In this document: piece by piece, positions 44,098 through 53,956 of the stretch
How the letters are laid out: each line of letters opens with the position of its first letter
Numbering within the stretch: the first letter of the stretch is position 1
Origin: Rhizoclosmatium globosum
Lineage: Eukaryota; Chytridiomycota; Chytridiomycetes; Chytridiales; Chytriomycetaceae
NCBI GenBank assembly: GCA_002104985.1
Contig: MCGO01000049.1
Span: 1-64,000, forward strand
Direction: 5' to 3'
Length of the DNA: 64,000 bases
Position numbers and translations under genes: made by a program
Notes under the pieces: generated by a model
Told to the model about the DNA's origin: nothing
Databases searched by the model: none
The model's input: the letters and a program-made list of their open reading frames with translations, nothing else

Positions 44098-44580
44098 AAA
44101 AATCGAACCCAACTCTCATCTAGGGGTGGACCAGGGGGTCAATGATGCGACAAAATTCCGATTATCATTATTTATTTCTAAATACGTGCAGGACAGGTTT
44201 TAGATGTTTTTTCAAAGATACTTGTCAATCTGCCCCAGTTTCAAAATCCACCCACACCTAGAGGATAATCCCAAAATTTAGTACCTTTTTAACGGTTAAG
44301 TCTCGGAGAATCCTAGGCCCCCAACCCAATTCGTCTGTCATAAACAAAGTCGAGACCGTCGTGAATAGGTCCCCTTCGTGCGAATCCCCCCAGTTTGATA
44401 TTTGTTGGACAGCTGCATATGATCTCATCCCTCGCGCACGCCGTGTCTGCATATTAAATCAAAGAAGTTAGAAACAGCTATCCTAGTAATAGATAAGTTA
44501 AAAGAGTACAATTAAAAGCGTCGAAGTATTTTGGCGAGAATAGCGCCAATTAAAATTACAACACCAACTTTGATCGACAG
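44098..44580. other. spacer, nothing recognised
   Basis: AT-rich sequence between the decayed block and the split tRNA-Cys gene, with no supported gene. The last bases (CGACAG before GGACTG) would be the upstream flank of the original tRNA-Cys gene. Confidence 0.4.
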
Positions 44581-44597
44581 GGACTGATAGCTCAGTG
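44581..44597 (+). tRNA. tRNA-Cys 5' fragment (first 17 nt), left junction of the element
   Basis: GGACTGATAGCTCAGTG equals nucleotides 1-17 of the complete tRNA-Cys genes at 10365 and 61811. It stops abruptly within the A box (TAGCTCAGTGG), and unrelated T-rich DNA follows. The missing remainder is at 53569-53624, on the same strand and in the same orientation. Not a functional gene alone. Confidence 0.85.
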
Positions 44598-44617
44598 TCT
44601 ATTTTTTGTGCTCAAAG
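44598..44617 (+). repeat. left imperfect terminal inverted repeat
   Basis: TCTATTTTTTGTGCTCAAAG pairs with the reverse complement of 53547-53566 (TCTATAGGTTCTGTGCTTTAAAG) at TCTAT, TGTGCT and AAAG, with small gaps. Moderate support only. Confidence 0.5.
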
Positions 44618-44629
44618 AAAAAAAATTGT

Positions 44630-44658
44630 GTGGGCCGAGTCTTGCGACTCAGACCCAC
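44630..44658. other. hairpin near the left end of the element
   Basis: GTGGG-CC-GAGTC-TTGC-GACTC-AGA-CCCAC: two stacked stems. Its core AGTCTTGCGACT differs by one base from AGTCGTGCGACT in the hairpin near the right end. Confidence 0.7.
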
Positions 44659-45027
44659 CACCCAACACACAGCACACGAGCAACAACATATAAACACCAT
44701 CGCAATACAGAAAGTGATAGAGGAAGCGGTGGCGATCACAATCCAACCGGTGGAGAGGACGGCCGAGGGTAGAGAGGGGCGGTGGGTAGTGAGTCACAGC
44801 AGACTGAGGCCGCATGCTCTGGCAGCCAGAGAGCACCGGTTCCAGCTAACGTACTAGACTCAAGACGCAGTTCGAGAGGGGTAGAATGGATGGAGAGGTG
44901 GTGGGAGAGGCGGCAGAGTCGAGGGCGGTGGGAGGGGTGATCACTCACTGTTTCGCAATAGAAAAATGAGAAGACGTGCACCCAAAAAACAATCCTTTAT
45001 GAAACAGGCGAAACAGAATTTATTGTT
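44659..45027. other. noncoding left arm of the element
   Basis: About 370 bp between the hairpin and the helicase stop. It is GA/GT-rich in places (GGTGGGAGAGGCGG near 44900) with no supported gene. Probably the helicase 3' UTR and element end. Confidence 0.4.
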
Positions 45028-46832
45028 TCAGATATAGAGCGTTCTCATAAACGCTGTGACTCTCGTATCGACTGTGACCTTGGTCCGACTGAAGTTAAGA
45101 ACTTGCAACGAGTCCAGAGAGACCGCTCGAGAGATAGCGACATAAACTTGACCAGGAGCGAAAATATTCCGCAAATCGACGCACAGATAAGGGATTGTCA
45201 GCCCCTGACTCTTGTGAATTGTCCTGAAACAAGGTAAGTCGAAATACGGCAATATCATATGAACACGTACATTGAATACGAAAGCATCAAAGGTATCTGG
45301 AACGAAAGAGTTAGAGCCAAAAGGAACACAAATGCAGCCACCTGAACGTAATTGACTTCGGCCTTCGTCGAGGGATTCACATACGTCCACGTTTCCGCTT
45401 TGAGCTCCTTCCTAATCATTTCCGTAGTTGTTTCTCGTTTTACGCAGAAGTCCACGGTAACAGCCTTTTCTGGTAAGTTGACCGAAACAACACGCCCCCG
45501 ACTCCCATTCACAAGATCCTCTGTCAAATTCTTGAGAAGCATCACTTCCGCTCCAATCTTTAAGTTCAAGATGAACGGCGCCATTGCATTTTCGACGAAC
45601 GTTTCTCGGTCCTCGACAGTAGATCCGGAGATTCCAGCAACGAATCCAAACTGCGTGCCATCCAGCCGTTCTAAATTCTCTTGGTTAAACCTCGTAACTT
45701 GTTCGCGCGTCGGAAATCTGGTCAAAAGAAGGATCAGTTGGATCGCTGTTTAAACTATTCTCAACTCACAGCTGAACCGGCTTCATTCCAAACGGTATCT
45801 GAAGAGGGAAGTATTGATTTGATAGAATATTGTTTGTGGCGGGCGTTAGTATGCCGCTTCGAAGTTCGTTCAAAATGGAAATGAGTCGAGTGTCAGTCTG
45901 GCGATGAATCTCTGAGAGCTTAAGAAACGGGATTAGTAATCATTCAGTAAAATATGCAGATATAACTTACAACAATACACGATTCTCGTTTTATTGCATC
46001 CTTCCACGACTGAGTTTCAAACGCAAACTGTGCAACACGGCCAGCAGTCGAGACAGGAGGAAGCTGAGCAAAGTCGCCACACAAAACAATCTAAGGAATG
46101 ACGCTTTAGATGCGATTCACTGCAGGGCATAAGAAACCTGTATCCCGCCAAACGGAGTATTTGACCCTGCGTTACGATCCAGCTTCTTCAATACGCCGTC
46201 CAGCTTTCCAAAGAATTCTCCATCAAGCATCGAGACTGACTCCGAGATTAGTTGAGGAATACACGACGAGAACTGTTGTACTTTCGTCAATAATCAGCAC
46301 TTTCGTCTTTCGCAGCCGCTCTTTAACAGGAGGAAACAACTTGTTGAATAGTTCGTCGACGCTCTCTGTGAATAGTTATTGGTTTATCCTGGCATATCTG
46401 GAAGCAACATACCTTGTGCCAGTCTCAACGCTGCCCATGAGTGAGTTGTCCTACCGCCAATGTTCTGAGCCGCGAGACCTGAGAAAGATGTTAACGCTAT
46501 AGGCCCTTCCAGCGGTAAAACCGAGTTCCTGACCTGTGGAAGCAGTTACGGCAACAGCATGCTGCTCCGGGTATTTAGCCTGACACAATTTGATGACTTG
46601 GCGCAGCGTGTGCGACTTTCCAGTTCCTTATTCCGAAAATGAGTGAGTGCACAAAGAAGCGATGGCGGGAGCCGTACATACCTGCTTTGCCAGTCAAGAA
46701 GACGTTCTTGCCGGCTTCAACAAACTCCAGAACTCGTCGTTGTTCCTTGGTCAGTCCTTGCGAGAATAGATCCACTCGCTGCTTCGCTTCCGGTGATGGT
46801 TGGTTTGGTTTGGCTTTCTTGTTTGGAGGCAT
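45028..46832 (-). CDS. PIF1-family DNA helicase
   Basis: Start MPPNKKAKPNQPSP at 46832, seven or so short exons, about 480-500 residues, stop at 45028. Motifs across splices: motif I FLTGKAG|TGKSHTL; motif Ia ASTG|LAAQNIGGRTTHSWAAL; motif II LIIDE|ISMLDGEFFGKLD after removing a 52-nt GTACAA..GAGTCAG intron; motif III CGDFAQLPPV; and the C-terminal signature TIHKSQGLTI with VYVAISRAVSLDSLQVLNF. All key PIF1 motifs (Walker A/B, Q and R residues) are present, so the enzyme looks active. PIF1 helicases are 5'-3' enzymes that unwind DNA at forks and G-quadruplexes. Here it sits inside the tRNA-inserted element, same strand as the recombinase, and may be a transposition or replication partner. A domesticated or captured host gene is the alternative. 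Confidence 0.85.
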
Positions 46833-47583
46833 GTTTTCGAGAGAGTTTCGTCAACGTTTCAACCACTTTCAACCTTCTGAACCTCATTAGCTCAACAAAA
46901 CCCGCTAAAATAAATATCAGATCTTACTAAACAATACACGATCTTCTTGATGGTGGTATTGTTACGCGTCTGTCGTCATCGCCAGTTACGCTATTCAGTT
47001 TCCGCGCAACCAAACTCGTTCCAGACGTGCAAACACGACGCAATCGCTTCGTAGATCGATTAATAGTAAATACTATGCTGCTTTCGACTTAGGTGAAGTT
47101 TGGTGTGTCCTGATTTTGTCAATCTTTTAATGTTCATCTTGCGTCAACACTTTCAATGTAAATGTACATAGACTTGAGCTTTCATGATCGATGCATATAA
47201 ACCTCCAGAATCAGTAAAGACAACCCGCTCTTTCTATCGCAGGTAGTCATTGATCTGAGTCTTTTGTCGTTGGTGTGCTATTGAGGGTAGAATATCATGG
47301 ATTTGGCTTCAGAATCAAAAAGATGGCCACAGCACACATATTTTGGCGTTCCAACAACACGAATCTGCATAATATACCAGCATCTTATCGCATGCGAAAT
47401 CTTATGAATTTTGCCAGCTTCAGTCAGGAGCTGCAGTTTTTAGGGTTAATAACCCTAAACGAAACCCGAACACATTAGTACTGCTGGAAACACGCAGAGC
47501 GTCAAAAGCAAACATCATTAACAACAAAATATCTTGATTCGACACTTTATTTGACGGAAATCAAGAAGCGACGGAGTATATTT
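46833..47583. other. noncoding internal region of the element
   Basis: About 750 bp upstream of the helicase with no supported gene. It probably includes the helicase promoter. Confidence 0.4.
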
Positions 47584-47880
47584 CATTTAGAAGGAAGTAA
47601 ACATAAATTCAAGTGTCATTACGACACCATAGGTATGAACATAACCTTTTCAAATGAGCATTTAGAAGGAAGTAAACATAAATTCAAGTGTCATTACGAC
47701 ACCATAGGTATGAACATAACCTTTTCAAATGAGCATTTAGAAGGAAGTAAACATAAATTCAAGTGTCATTACGACACCATAGGTATGAACATAACCTTTT
47801 CAAATGAGCATTTAGAAGGAAGTAAACATAAATTCAAGTGTCATTACGACACCATAGGTATGAACATAACCTTTTCAAAT
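47584..47880 (+). repeat. four perfect 75-bp tandem repeats
   Basis: The unit starts CATTTAGAAGGAAGTAAACA; copies begin at 47584, 47659, 47734 and 47809 and show no differences. 75 is a multiple of 3, so the plus strand stays open across all copies and would encode a 25-residue unit (HLEGSKHKFKCHYDTIGMNI then TFSNE) four times from ATG at 47551. Coding or a cis-acting array (iterons) are both possible; there is no independent evidence of translation. Confidence 0.9.
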
Positions 47881-48312
47881 TGACGAGAAGGAGAGGGGAG
47901 AAGAAAAGGAGTAGGTCGGGATGCTTGGTTCAGTTTTACGTTGTTATCAGCTGTTCAGCTGTCAAAGTTATATTGCGACGACGCGTTACTGTCACGGTCA
48001 GTCTGGCACAGCGATGAACGGAGTAAGTGACTGAATGCCATTGAATCGCGTTGCGAGAGCCGAAGCGCCGCCCAATGATGTCGTGCTGAGAGGCACTACA
48101 AAGGGCATCATCGGTCTCGCAACCCAGCCACAGTACCAAACACAACGCAAATATCCGAGGACGAATGTAAGCATTCGTCGCTGCGGCATTAGATGGGACG
48201 GGAGCTCATTCGGGATGACTGCGCGTTTTTGAATGAAAAATTGAATGGAATGTTTTCGAGCGAAGAATAATTGAAGAACAACAAAACCGTTTATTCGAAA
48301 AACCGTAACTAT
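47881..48312. other. noncoding region downstream of the recombinase gene
   Basis: About 430 bp, no supported gene; probably the 3' UTR and spacer of the recombinase gene. Confidence 0.4.
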
Positions 48313-51300
48313 TCAAGGCGCTTCCTTACACTTTCGGCAGAAGGCCGGAACACCCTTGTCCGTCATACCACAACAAGTTGAGTGAACCCGCGTTTCGCAT
48401 CCAACACCATCACACACGTCGGTAGTATATGCACCACAGTAAACGCAATTCTCGCTTGTCGCCTCAGCCGAAGCTGCTTCCTGATCCACACCAGTGTCAT
48501 CCGCATCGCCGCCAGCAGTCGCCACTTCAGTTTCCGCAGGAGTCACCTTCTGCTTCTTGCTTCGCGGCTTCTTAACAGTTGCAGTATCCTTGGGAGCGCG
48601 AATTGGAAGAGCAGTTGGGAACGAGGTCTTCTCGGCCATCGCCGAAATCGTGAATCCTTTTTTCTTGTGAAATTCGGTCTCAGTGCGAATCGTAGCAAAA
48701 GCAGAGGCCAAAAGAGCAGAACGCTCTTCATCGGAAAGAGCCATAATCTGAGTAAGAGTCAACTGGCATCTGTCGAGAATGAACCACAAGACACGGTTGT
48801 AATTCATGAACTGCTTCTGCTGGCCACCCTGCGCCCACTTTGTATGATGACGTTGAACAAGAGTGTTCAAAGAGAACCCAGGACCCGCTGCAATCGAAAA
48901 TGCCTGCAAGAACAATTATAAGTACCATCATCAACAGTATGCGAACAAAACAAACCTCCTCAAGAGAAACTTCGCTAATGGCAGGAAACTTGACTTCGGG
49001 CATGTTCATAGACCAAGGGTCAGACCGAGAGAACTGCTTTCGGTAAGTCGCAACTAACCGACCATTGTCACTTGACACAGTAAAAGGACCAGTCGCAAGA
49101 CGCGCAGTAGAGCCAAACTCAGGAATCACCAATCCAGTGGTAGGAATTTCTGGAGCAGGAGCAAGTTCCGAGCGAGGACGAGGTTCAGGTGGATGGAAAA
49201 TTGGCTGGTCAGAGTTGTCACCATGCTGACGGGTGACCCGTTCAAGAAGAAGCTTCAGATAGGCAGTGTTCTCTTTCACTTCATCGTGCAAGACTTGCAG
49301 CTGAGAAGTAAATGCGGCCTGAATTGTAGCGGGCAATCTGTGAATTTCCTCCAAAGTATCATCTGGAAGATTTCCAAAGCGACCGCGTAATTCGGCAAAC
49401 TGTTCGTCCGAAAGTACAACTTCCATTCGACCACGGCTTCCACTCCCATCCAGCGCGTTCAGATTTGGACGTTCCATCTTGCTGCAAGCCAACCGCCATT
49501 CAGCATACTTGACCTCCTCCTTATACACAGCCTCGTAAAATTCCTTCCACTCCGTAGTGTCAAAGATGTTGTTCTTTCGCTTTTCGCAGTAACCTCCTCC
49601 TTTTATGGCAGCAACTGGGGAAAAGTGGAGTCATTTTATTTTAGAACATGACAAGAAAAAACATACCAGTCTCCGGTGTGATCGCTTCAGAAACAAGTGG
49701 ATCTGTGGCAATATGATAGAACAACGAAGCTAATCCATAGATAAACTCCTCGCGTGTTGCGGTCAAGGTATTCCCCATCACAGGCAAGCTTACTTTCCCA
49801 TTCTTGCAGTGGTGTTCTGCGCGCTTCGCAAGGTCCTCAAGAGTCTCGCCTTCTTCCAAAGGCTGATCCATTCCAATCCACTCATTCACATCATCCACCT
49901 CATTAATCACATCGTCCGACAAGAAGATGGGATGATCGGGGTCCTTCACTGCTTCCTCAAACTCAACCCAGTGAGGAAAGAAATATGACTGGATAAATGG
50001 ACTTGGTGGAGGGGCATTGAACCGCGGCGCCTTGAACCTTCCCTCATGATTCCCGTTCGGAAACATACCGGTGTTGTATTGGACAACCTCTCGCGGAAAC
50101 TCCTTCAAGTAGACAATACTGAAAGACTCCCCGCGTTTGACATTATCGCCTGTCAACCAACCAATGCGCTCAATGGCAGCGGCAGGGACGTTACCACGTT
50201 CCATCTTCACGGGCTGGGCTTTACGAGGAATGTGAGTACTCTTTCCGTCAATCTTGACTCCCAAAGCGTTGTGCATGGTGTCCATCATGGTGTGGTGAGT
50301 GGTCGATCCCATTGGCTCCGTATACGAACTGGCATGAAAGAGCTTGATTTCCTTGACAACATTGTAGCCCTTCATCAACAAATCCGCTTTTCCTGTTATC
50401 TTCTGGACATGAAGCTCCATATACTCCTTGAGACCAAACGTAAACTTGAAATCAAAGAGCGGGTTCCAATGAGGGCAGACAATGATGTAGCGTTTGTCAC
50501 TTTTACCGCGTTCAGCAAGAAGAGACTGGAAGAAAGACTTAGTGAACGTAAGAACAAGTGACTTTTACATACCGAGAGTTTGGATCCATCGACAAGAATC
50601 TTGGTACAGGGACACTTTTCGCAAGCATAGATACCTTCTGGAGGCCGAATTTCATAGTCCTCGGACAACAGTTGAATAATGTTAAGACCCCGCAACTCCG
50701 AACTACGCCCACAAGTAACGTCATTCAGGTTCAGCTGACAAAGTTCACGGGCTCCAGTTGGAATAGAACCACCAGGAGCGTACATCAAACGACTCAAGCA
50801 GTGCAGTCGAAACCCTTTCTCAACCTCCGCGGTGATGTGAGCTTCAACGTTACGCTCGTAGTTATTGTGGACATCCGGGTCTTCTTCAACCTTCTTGGAA
50901 ATAGACGCAACTGTTGCACTTTGAATCCTCTTCTTGTGGTCGTCATGGTCAGCTTTGTCGTTGCATCCAAGAGACTTCAACTGCTCGTCGTCGCAAAGAG
51001 GAGCGCACAGCCCAGACATTCGCAACATATGCGTGTGAAATTGCTCAAGAGAGGCCTATTTGGCAGATTTAGTCCAACGTATCAAAGAAATAGAAAAAGG
51101 ATAGAAAAACTTACATATTTGCTACCAATCTTGCCATTGGGATCAAACACACCCTGCTGATTTCGCATTGGTTGGAGAGCAAACCCATCCAGTCCCCACG
51201 TGATGTATCGGCCAGAAAAGAAGTACTTGTAATTGTCCATCGTGTCGCGAAGCTGGGGTGTTTGAATGTACAGCTTCTCAATATGTCTCCCAACAAGAGT

Positions 51301-53093
51301 CTGTAGAGAATGTGATTAGAGGTGACTTCGATAGAATTTAACCCACCATATAATCCTCCAATGTGCGAATGTGTGGACCATAGTTCTTGTCACAGCCACG
51401 CCCCTTCCCAACTCCAGGATTCATGATGTTTCCAATAACAGTTGTGCAGTTATTCTTCAGTTTTTCGCGCTGTTTGATATTCATATGGACGTACTTCACA
51501 GCCAGCTGACGGACAAGTTCTTCTGCACACTTATAGCCTCGAGAGAAGATAATGTGAGCGTACAGATACTTGCGATCAGGTTGCCATTGTCCAACCACTG
51601 AGATTGTGATCAAATTAGTCTGAGATACCAAAGCCGAAGCAACACTTACAATTCTGATCAACAATCGCTTTCAACCTCTTCGCAACCAATCCAGCCTCGT
51701 ATCGTTTCAGATTGCTCGTAAATCCAGTCATTATCTCGAATTTAATGCAATCAGGTAACTCGTAGCCTTTTGCTCGGCGTTCTTCTGGTGTCAGCGGGAA
51801 GAAGTCAGCGCGCTCCGCGGCTGTTGGTTTCCATTTAGACTGGTTGGCAGCGTCGGCAGCGTCGGCAGGAGCTTGACTGTCATCTTCAGCATCAGATTCA
51901 GAATCAAACTGGTCACCAAAGGTAGGGAGATCTGGTCGGCGGCCACGTTTAGCAGCACCAGTGGCTTTCTTGGCCCGGCGGCGTTCACGAGTAGCATCAG
52001 GAGCAGGAGCATCGGAGTCAGAATCTGAGAGCATTTCAGGCATGGAGTCGTCATCGTCTCTGCCTTGAGTGATAACGTTGGCAGCCAGACCGAGTGCAGA
52101 GTTTCTGGCACGGGTGTGAGCGGAAGCGCCGGCACGGAGCGGGGACTGCGGAGCGCGGGCGGAAGAGGTGGAAGCAGCACGAGAGGACTGGGCGGCAAGA
52201 GAGGTTGAACGTCGTGACGGAGTTGGCTTGGAAGCACGAGCAGTCGCCTTGGAACGCGCGGCATTGACAGCAGCGATGAAGTCCGTCGGTGCTGCGTCGC
52301 TTGGGCGTGGGTTGTACACGATTGGTGCAGGCGGGCCGGCGGGGCAGGCGTGGCACTTGCCGTTCGAAGCAGCGCACGTGTCGTGTGTCCAGTGCACGTT
52401 GTTGTCGTCGGAATTCTTGCAGAGGACAAGGTTTCCCGTCGATGTTTGACACGTGGAACACTGTGCGTTGCGTTGTTGTTGAGTACTGGTTGAAAAGTGA
52501 AGAAGAGGGGCACAACACTTACAACTCGCTTCCAATCGCCTCCAGTGTACTTCCAGCCATTCTTGACGGATCCTTCGGTGAAAACCCAGCCGTTACGCTC
52601 GAGGTACTGCTGGTTGATCTTGACCAGTTGCTTGCCGCCAGGCCCAAGAACGTAAGGCGCCATGCGAGGGTCGAGCGTTTCTTCTGGAATAAGACTCCCG
52701 TCAGCTGCGTAGGTACCGGCTGTGTTCATCATTTCTGGTGTCGTTGGTGGAGGAGTTGGTGGTGGTTGTGGTAGGTGGTGGTGGTGGTGAGTGAGTAGTG
52801 TATGAGGAAATAATATAACACGCACCTTTCAATAACTCAAGACTGTAGTCTTTCTCCAAAGCATTCAATGCATCCAAAGTGTCTTTGTCAAACATCTCGC
52901 TCTCGGTAAAGTAATCGGTACTCTCATAGAGCGAATTATCGGTTTCATAAGCTGCCTCGGAATCGCTTCCGGCGATCACTGCGCGTGAAGCGAACTGCTG
53001 GGCTCTGAAGAGAATAGCTTCACGTAGCTTGTGGTTGATTTCGTGGCCTCTGATGGGTTGGGTTGGCTGGTTTGGGGTAGCACTGCCAGACAT
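48313..53093 (-). CDS. Crypton-type tyrosine recombinase (NDC10_II core, GCR1_C, two zinc fingers)
   Basis: Start MSGSATPNQPTQ at 53093; about nine exons with consistent phases (52826, then ..CCAG; 52521, then ..GCACAG; and so on), about 1,350 residues, no stops. Order: acidic N-terminus; PHD-like zinc cluster (CSTC, HWTHDTC, CHAC); disordered Ser/Arg region; recombinase core; GCR1_C-like segment (GPGFSLNTLVQRHHTKWAQ); basic linker; C-terminal zinc finger (CVYCGAYTTDVCDG, CRKC). Catalytic set: Arg in GRSSELRGL, Lys in RGKSDKR, HIPR, GW, and Tyr in VYLKEFPRE. THIPRK, RIGW and YLKEFPRE match the NDC10/Crypton signature, with the typical PRFNAPPP and FFPHWVEFE following. It should cut and rejoin DNA in the nucleus to move the element. 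Both zinc fingers are unusual additions, possibly for chromatin targeting. Confidence 0.87.
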
Positions 53094-53184
53094 TCGAATC
53101 TATCCAAATAAACGCAGATTAGAACAAAGTATTATATAGATATTATGTTTGTATAGAGGGATGGCGCGTTTTACGTTGTTGAAA
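53094..53184 (-). promoter_or_regulatory. recombinase upstream region
   Basis: About 90 bp between the recombinase start and the large hairpin; presumably the promoter and 5' UTR. Confidence 0.4.
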
Positions 53185-53296
53185 GTTGCGACTTTTTTTC
53201 GGGGGTGATAGGCTCACGAGCATCCGGGGACAAAAGTCGTGCGACTTTTTTGCACCGGTGCTATGCATCCTATCACCCGCGAAAAAAAATCGCAAC
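53185..53296. other. large nested hairpin near the right end of the element
   Basis: Arms of 28 bp (53185-53212 and 53269-53296) are inverted copies with few mismatches. Inside lies a perfect palindrome AAAAGTCG-TG-CGACTTTT (53232-53249). The motif TGCGACT occurs in the outer left arm and in the inner palindrome, and a variant TTGCGAT lies inverted in the right arm. The same core occurs near the left end at 44638-44649. Candidate recombinase binding, origin or regulatory structure for the neighbouring recombinase gene. Confidence 0.75.
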
Positions 53297-53546
53297 TCAA
53301 AATAAGCGCCTACGCGCCAAACTCGCTGCGCCCATACTAAATCGAGTGTGTAGAAAACGAATCCGTGGTCGGTTTGTTGAAAATAAAGTGGGTAGTAAGG
53401 GTCAATACTTGGTGTGGATCACCACTCTCGGACACACCATAACAACCCCCCAACAGCCCCCTATCACCTCAAACATCATTCAATGTATTAATATAGTGTA
53501 TATATGATGTTCCTTATGTGTTGTGTATTTATTTTTTTTAAGACTT
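53297..53546. other. noncoding right arm of the element
   Basis: No supported gene; AT-rich towards the end (ATTTATTTTTTTTAAG). Confidence 0.4.
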
Positions 53547-53566
53547 TAAAGCACAGAACCTATAGA
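53547..53566 (-). repeat. right imperfect terminal inverted repeat
   Basis: Reverse complement starts TCTATAGGTTCTGTGCTTTA and pairs imperfectly with 44598-44617. Two extra G (53567-53568) precede the resumption of the tRNA sequence. Confidence 0.5.
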
Positions 53567-53568
53567 GG

Positions 53569-53624
53569 GGTAGAGCGTAGGACTGCAAATCCCGAGGTCG
53601 CGGGATCAACCCCCGCTCGGTCCT
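53569..53624 (+). tRNA. tRNA-Cys 3' part (nt 17-72), right junction of the element
   Basis: GGTAGAGCGTAGG onward is identical to tRNA-Cys from nucleotide 17 to the end, with the B box and anticodon intact. The first 16 nt are missing and are replaced by unrelated sequence (CAGAACCTATAGAG). With 44581-44597 it reconstitutes one complete gene. As it stands it lacks the acceptor 5' strand and the A box. Confidence 0.88.
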
Positions 53625-53956
53625 AGTTTTGTGGAGTTGTGAACGCGTCAAGGGGCACATGAGGTTCATGAGGTTGAGAACAGTGTCCACCTTGCGAATG
53701 AGGATTATCAGGATAAATTATACCTCCTGTCTTTTACTATGGACTAATAGAAGATATATGCACATTTTTTAACCTTATTGGCCATGGATGAGACTCACGA
53801 GCGTTATCTTATTGTCAGCAGCAAACTATATCCAGACCATACATTGTCATTGTAAATGTTTGAATAATTATCTACATGTAGAATAATTCTATTATGTTTA
53901 ATTGAGATTTCCATTTGACAATTTAGTTGATTCTCCAAGGTAGAATACTTGACAGA
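53625..53956. other. spacer, nothing recognised
   Basis: AT-rich flank of the former tRNA-Cys gene; it would have followed 44597 directly before the insertion. No gene supported. Confidence 0.4.

Larger units (their letters stand above)
44598..53568 (-). mobile_element. 8.97-kb tyrosine-recombinase (Crypton/NDC10 type) element inside a tRNA-Cys gene
   Basis: The two parts of one tRNA-Cys gene flank this segment exactly, with at most one G duplicated. Inside, on the minus strand, are a Crypton-type tyrosine recombinase gene starting near the right end and reading inward, then a 4 x 75-bp tandem repeat, then a PIF1-family helicase ending near the left end. The ends share an imperfect inverted repeat (TCTAT..TGTGCT..AAAG, 44598-44617 against 53566-53547). 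Both ends also carry hairpins with the core AGTC(T/G)TGCGACT. No RT, DDE transposase or Rep domain is present. Cryptons cut and paste through a circle using a tyrosine recombinase. The terminal, inward-facing recombinase also recalls Starship elements. Size and cargo exceed classical Cryptons. Confidence 0.8.

Noticed and set aside
44581..44597. Independent tRNA or promoter at 44.58 kb
   Set aside because: Only the first 17 nt are present; better explained as one side of a split gene.
47584..47880. CRISPR-like array
   Set aside because: Repeats are directly adjacent 75-bp units without unique spacers, in a eukaryotic genome.
48313..53093. DIRS-type retrotransposon recombinase
   Set aside because: No reverse transcriptase or RNase H anywhere in the element.
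44598..53568. Helitron (because of the helicase)
   Set aside because: The helicase is a stand-alone PIF1 without a Rep/HUH domain, and the ends lack the 5' TC and 3' CTRR hairpin pattern.
53569..53624. Functional tRNA-Cys at 53.57 kb
   Set aside because: The acceptor 5' strand and A box are missing, so it cannot fold or be transcribed normally.
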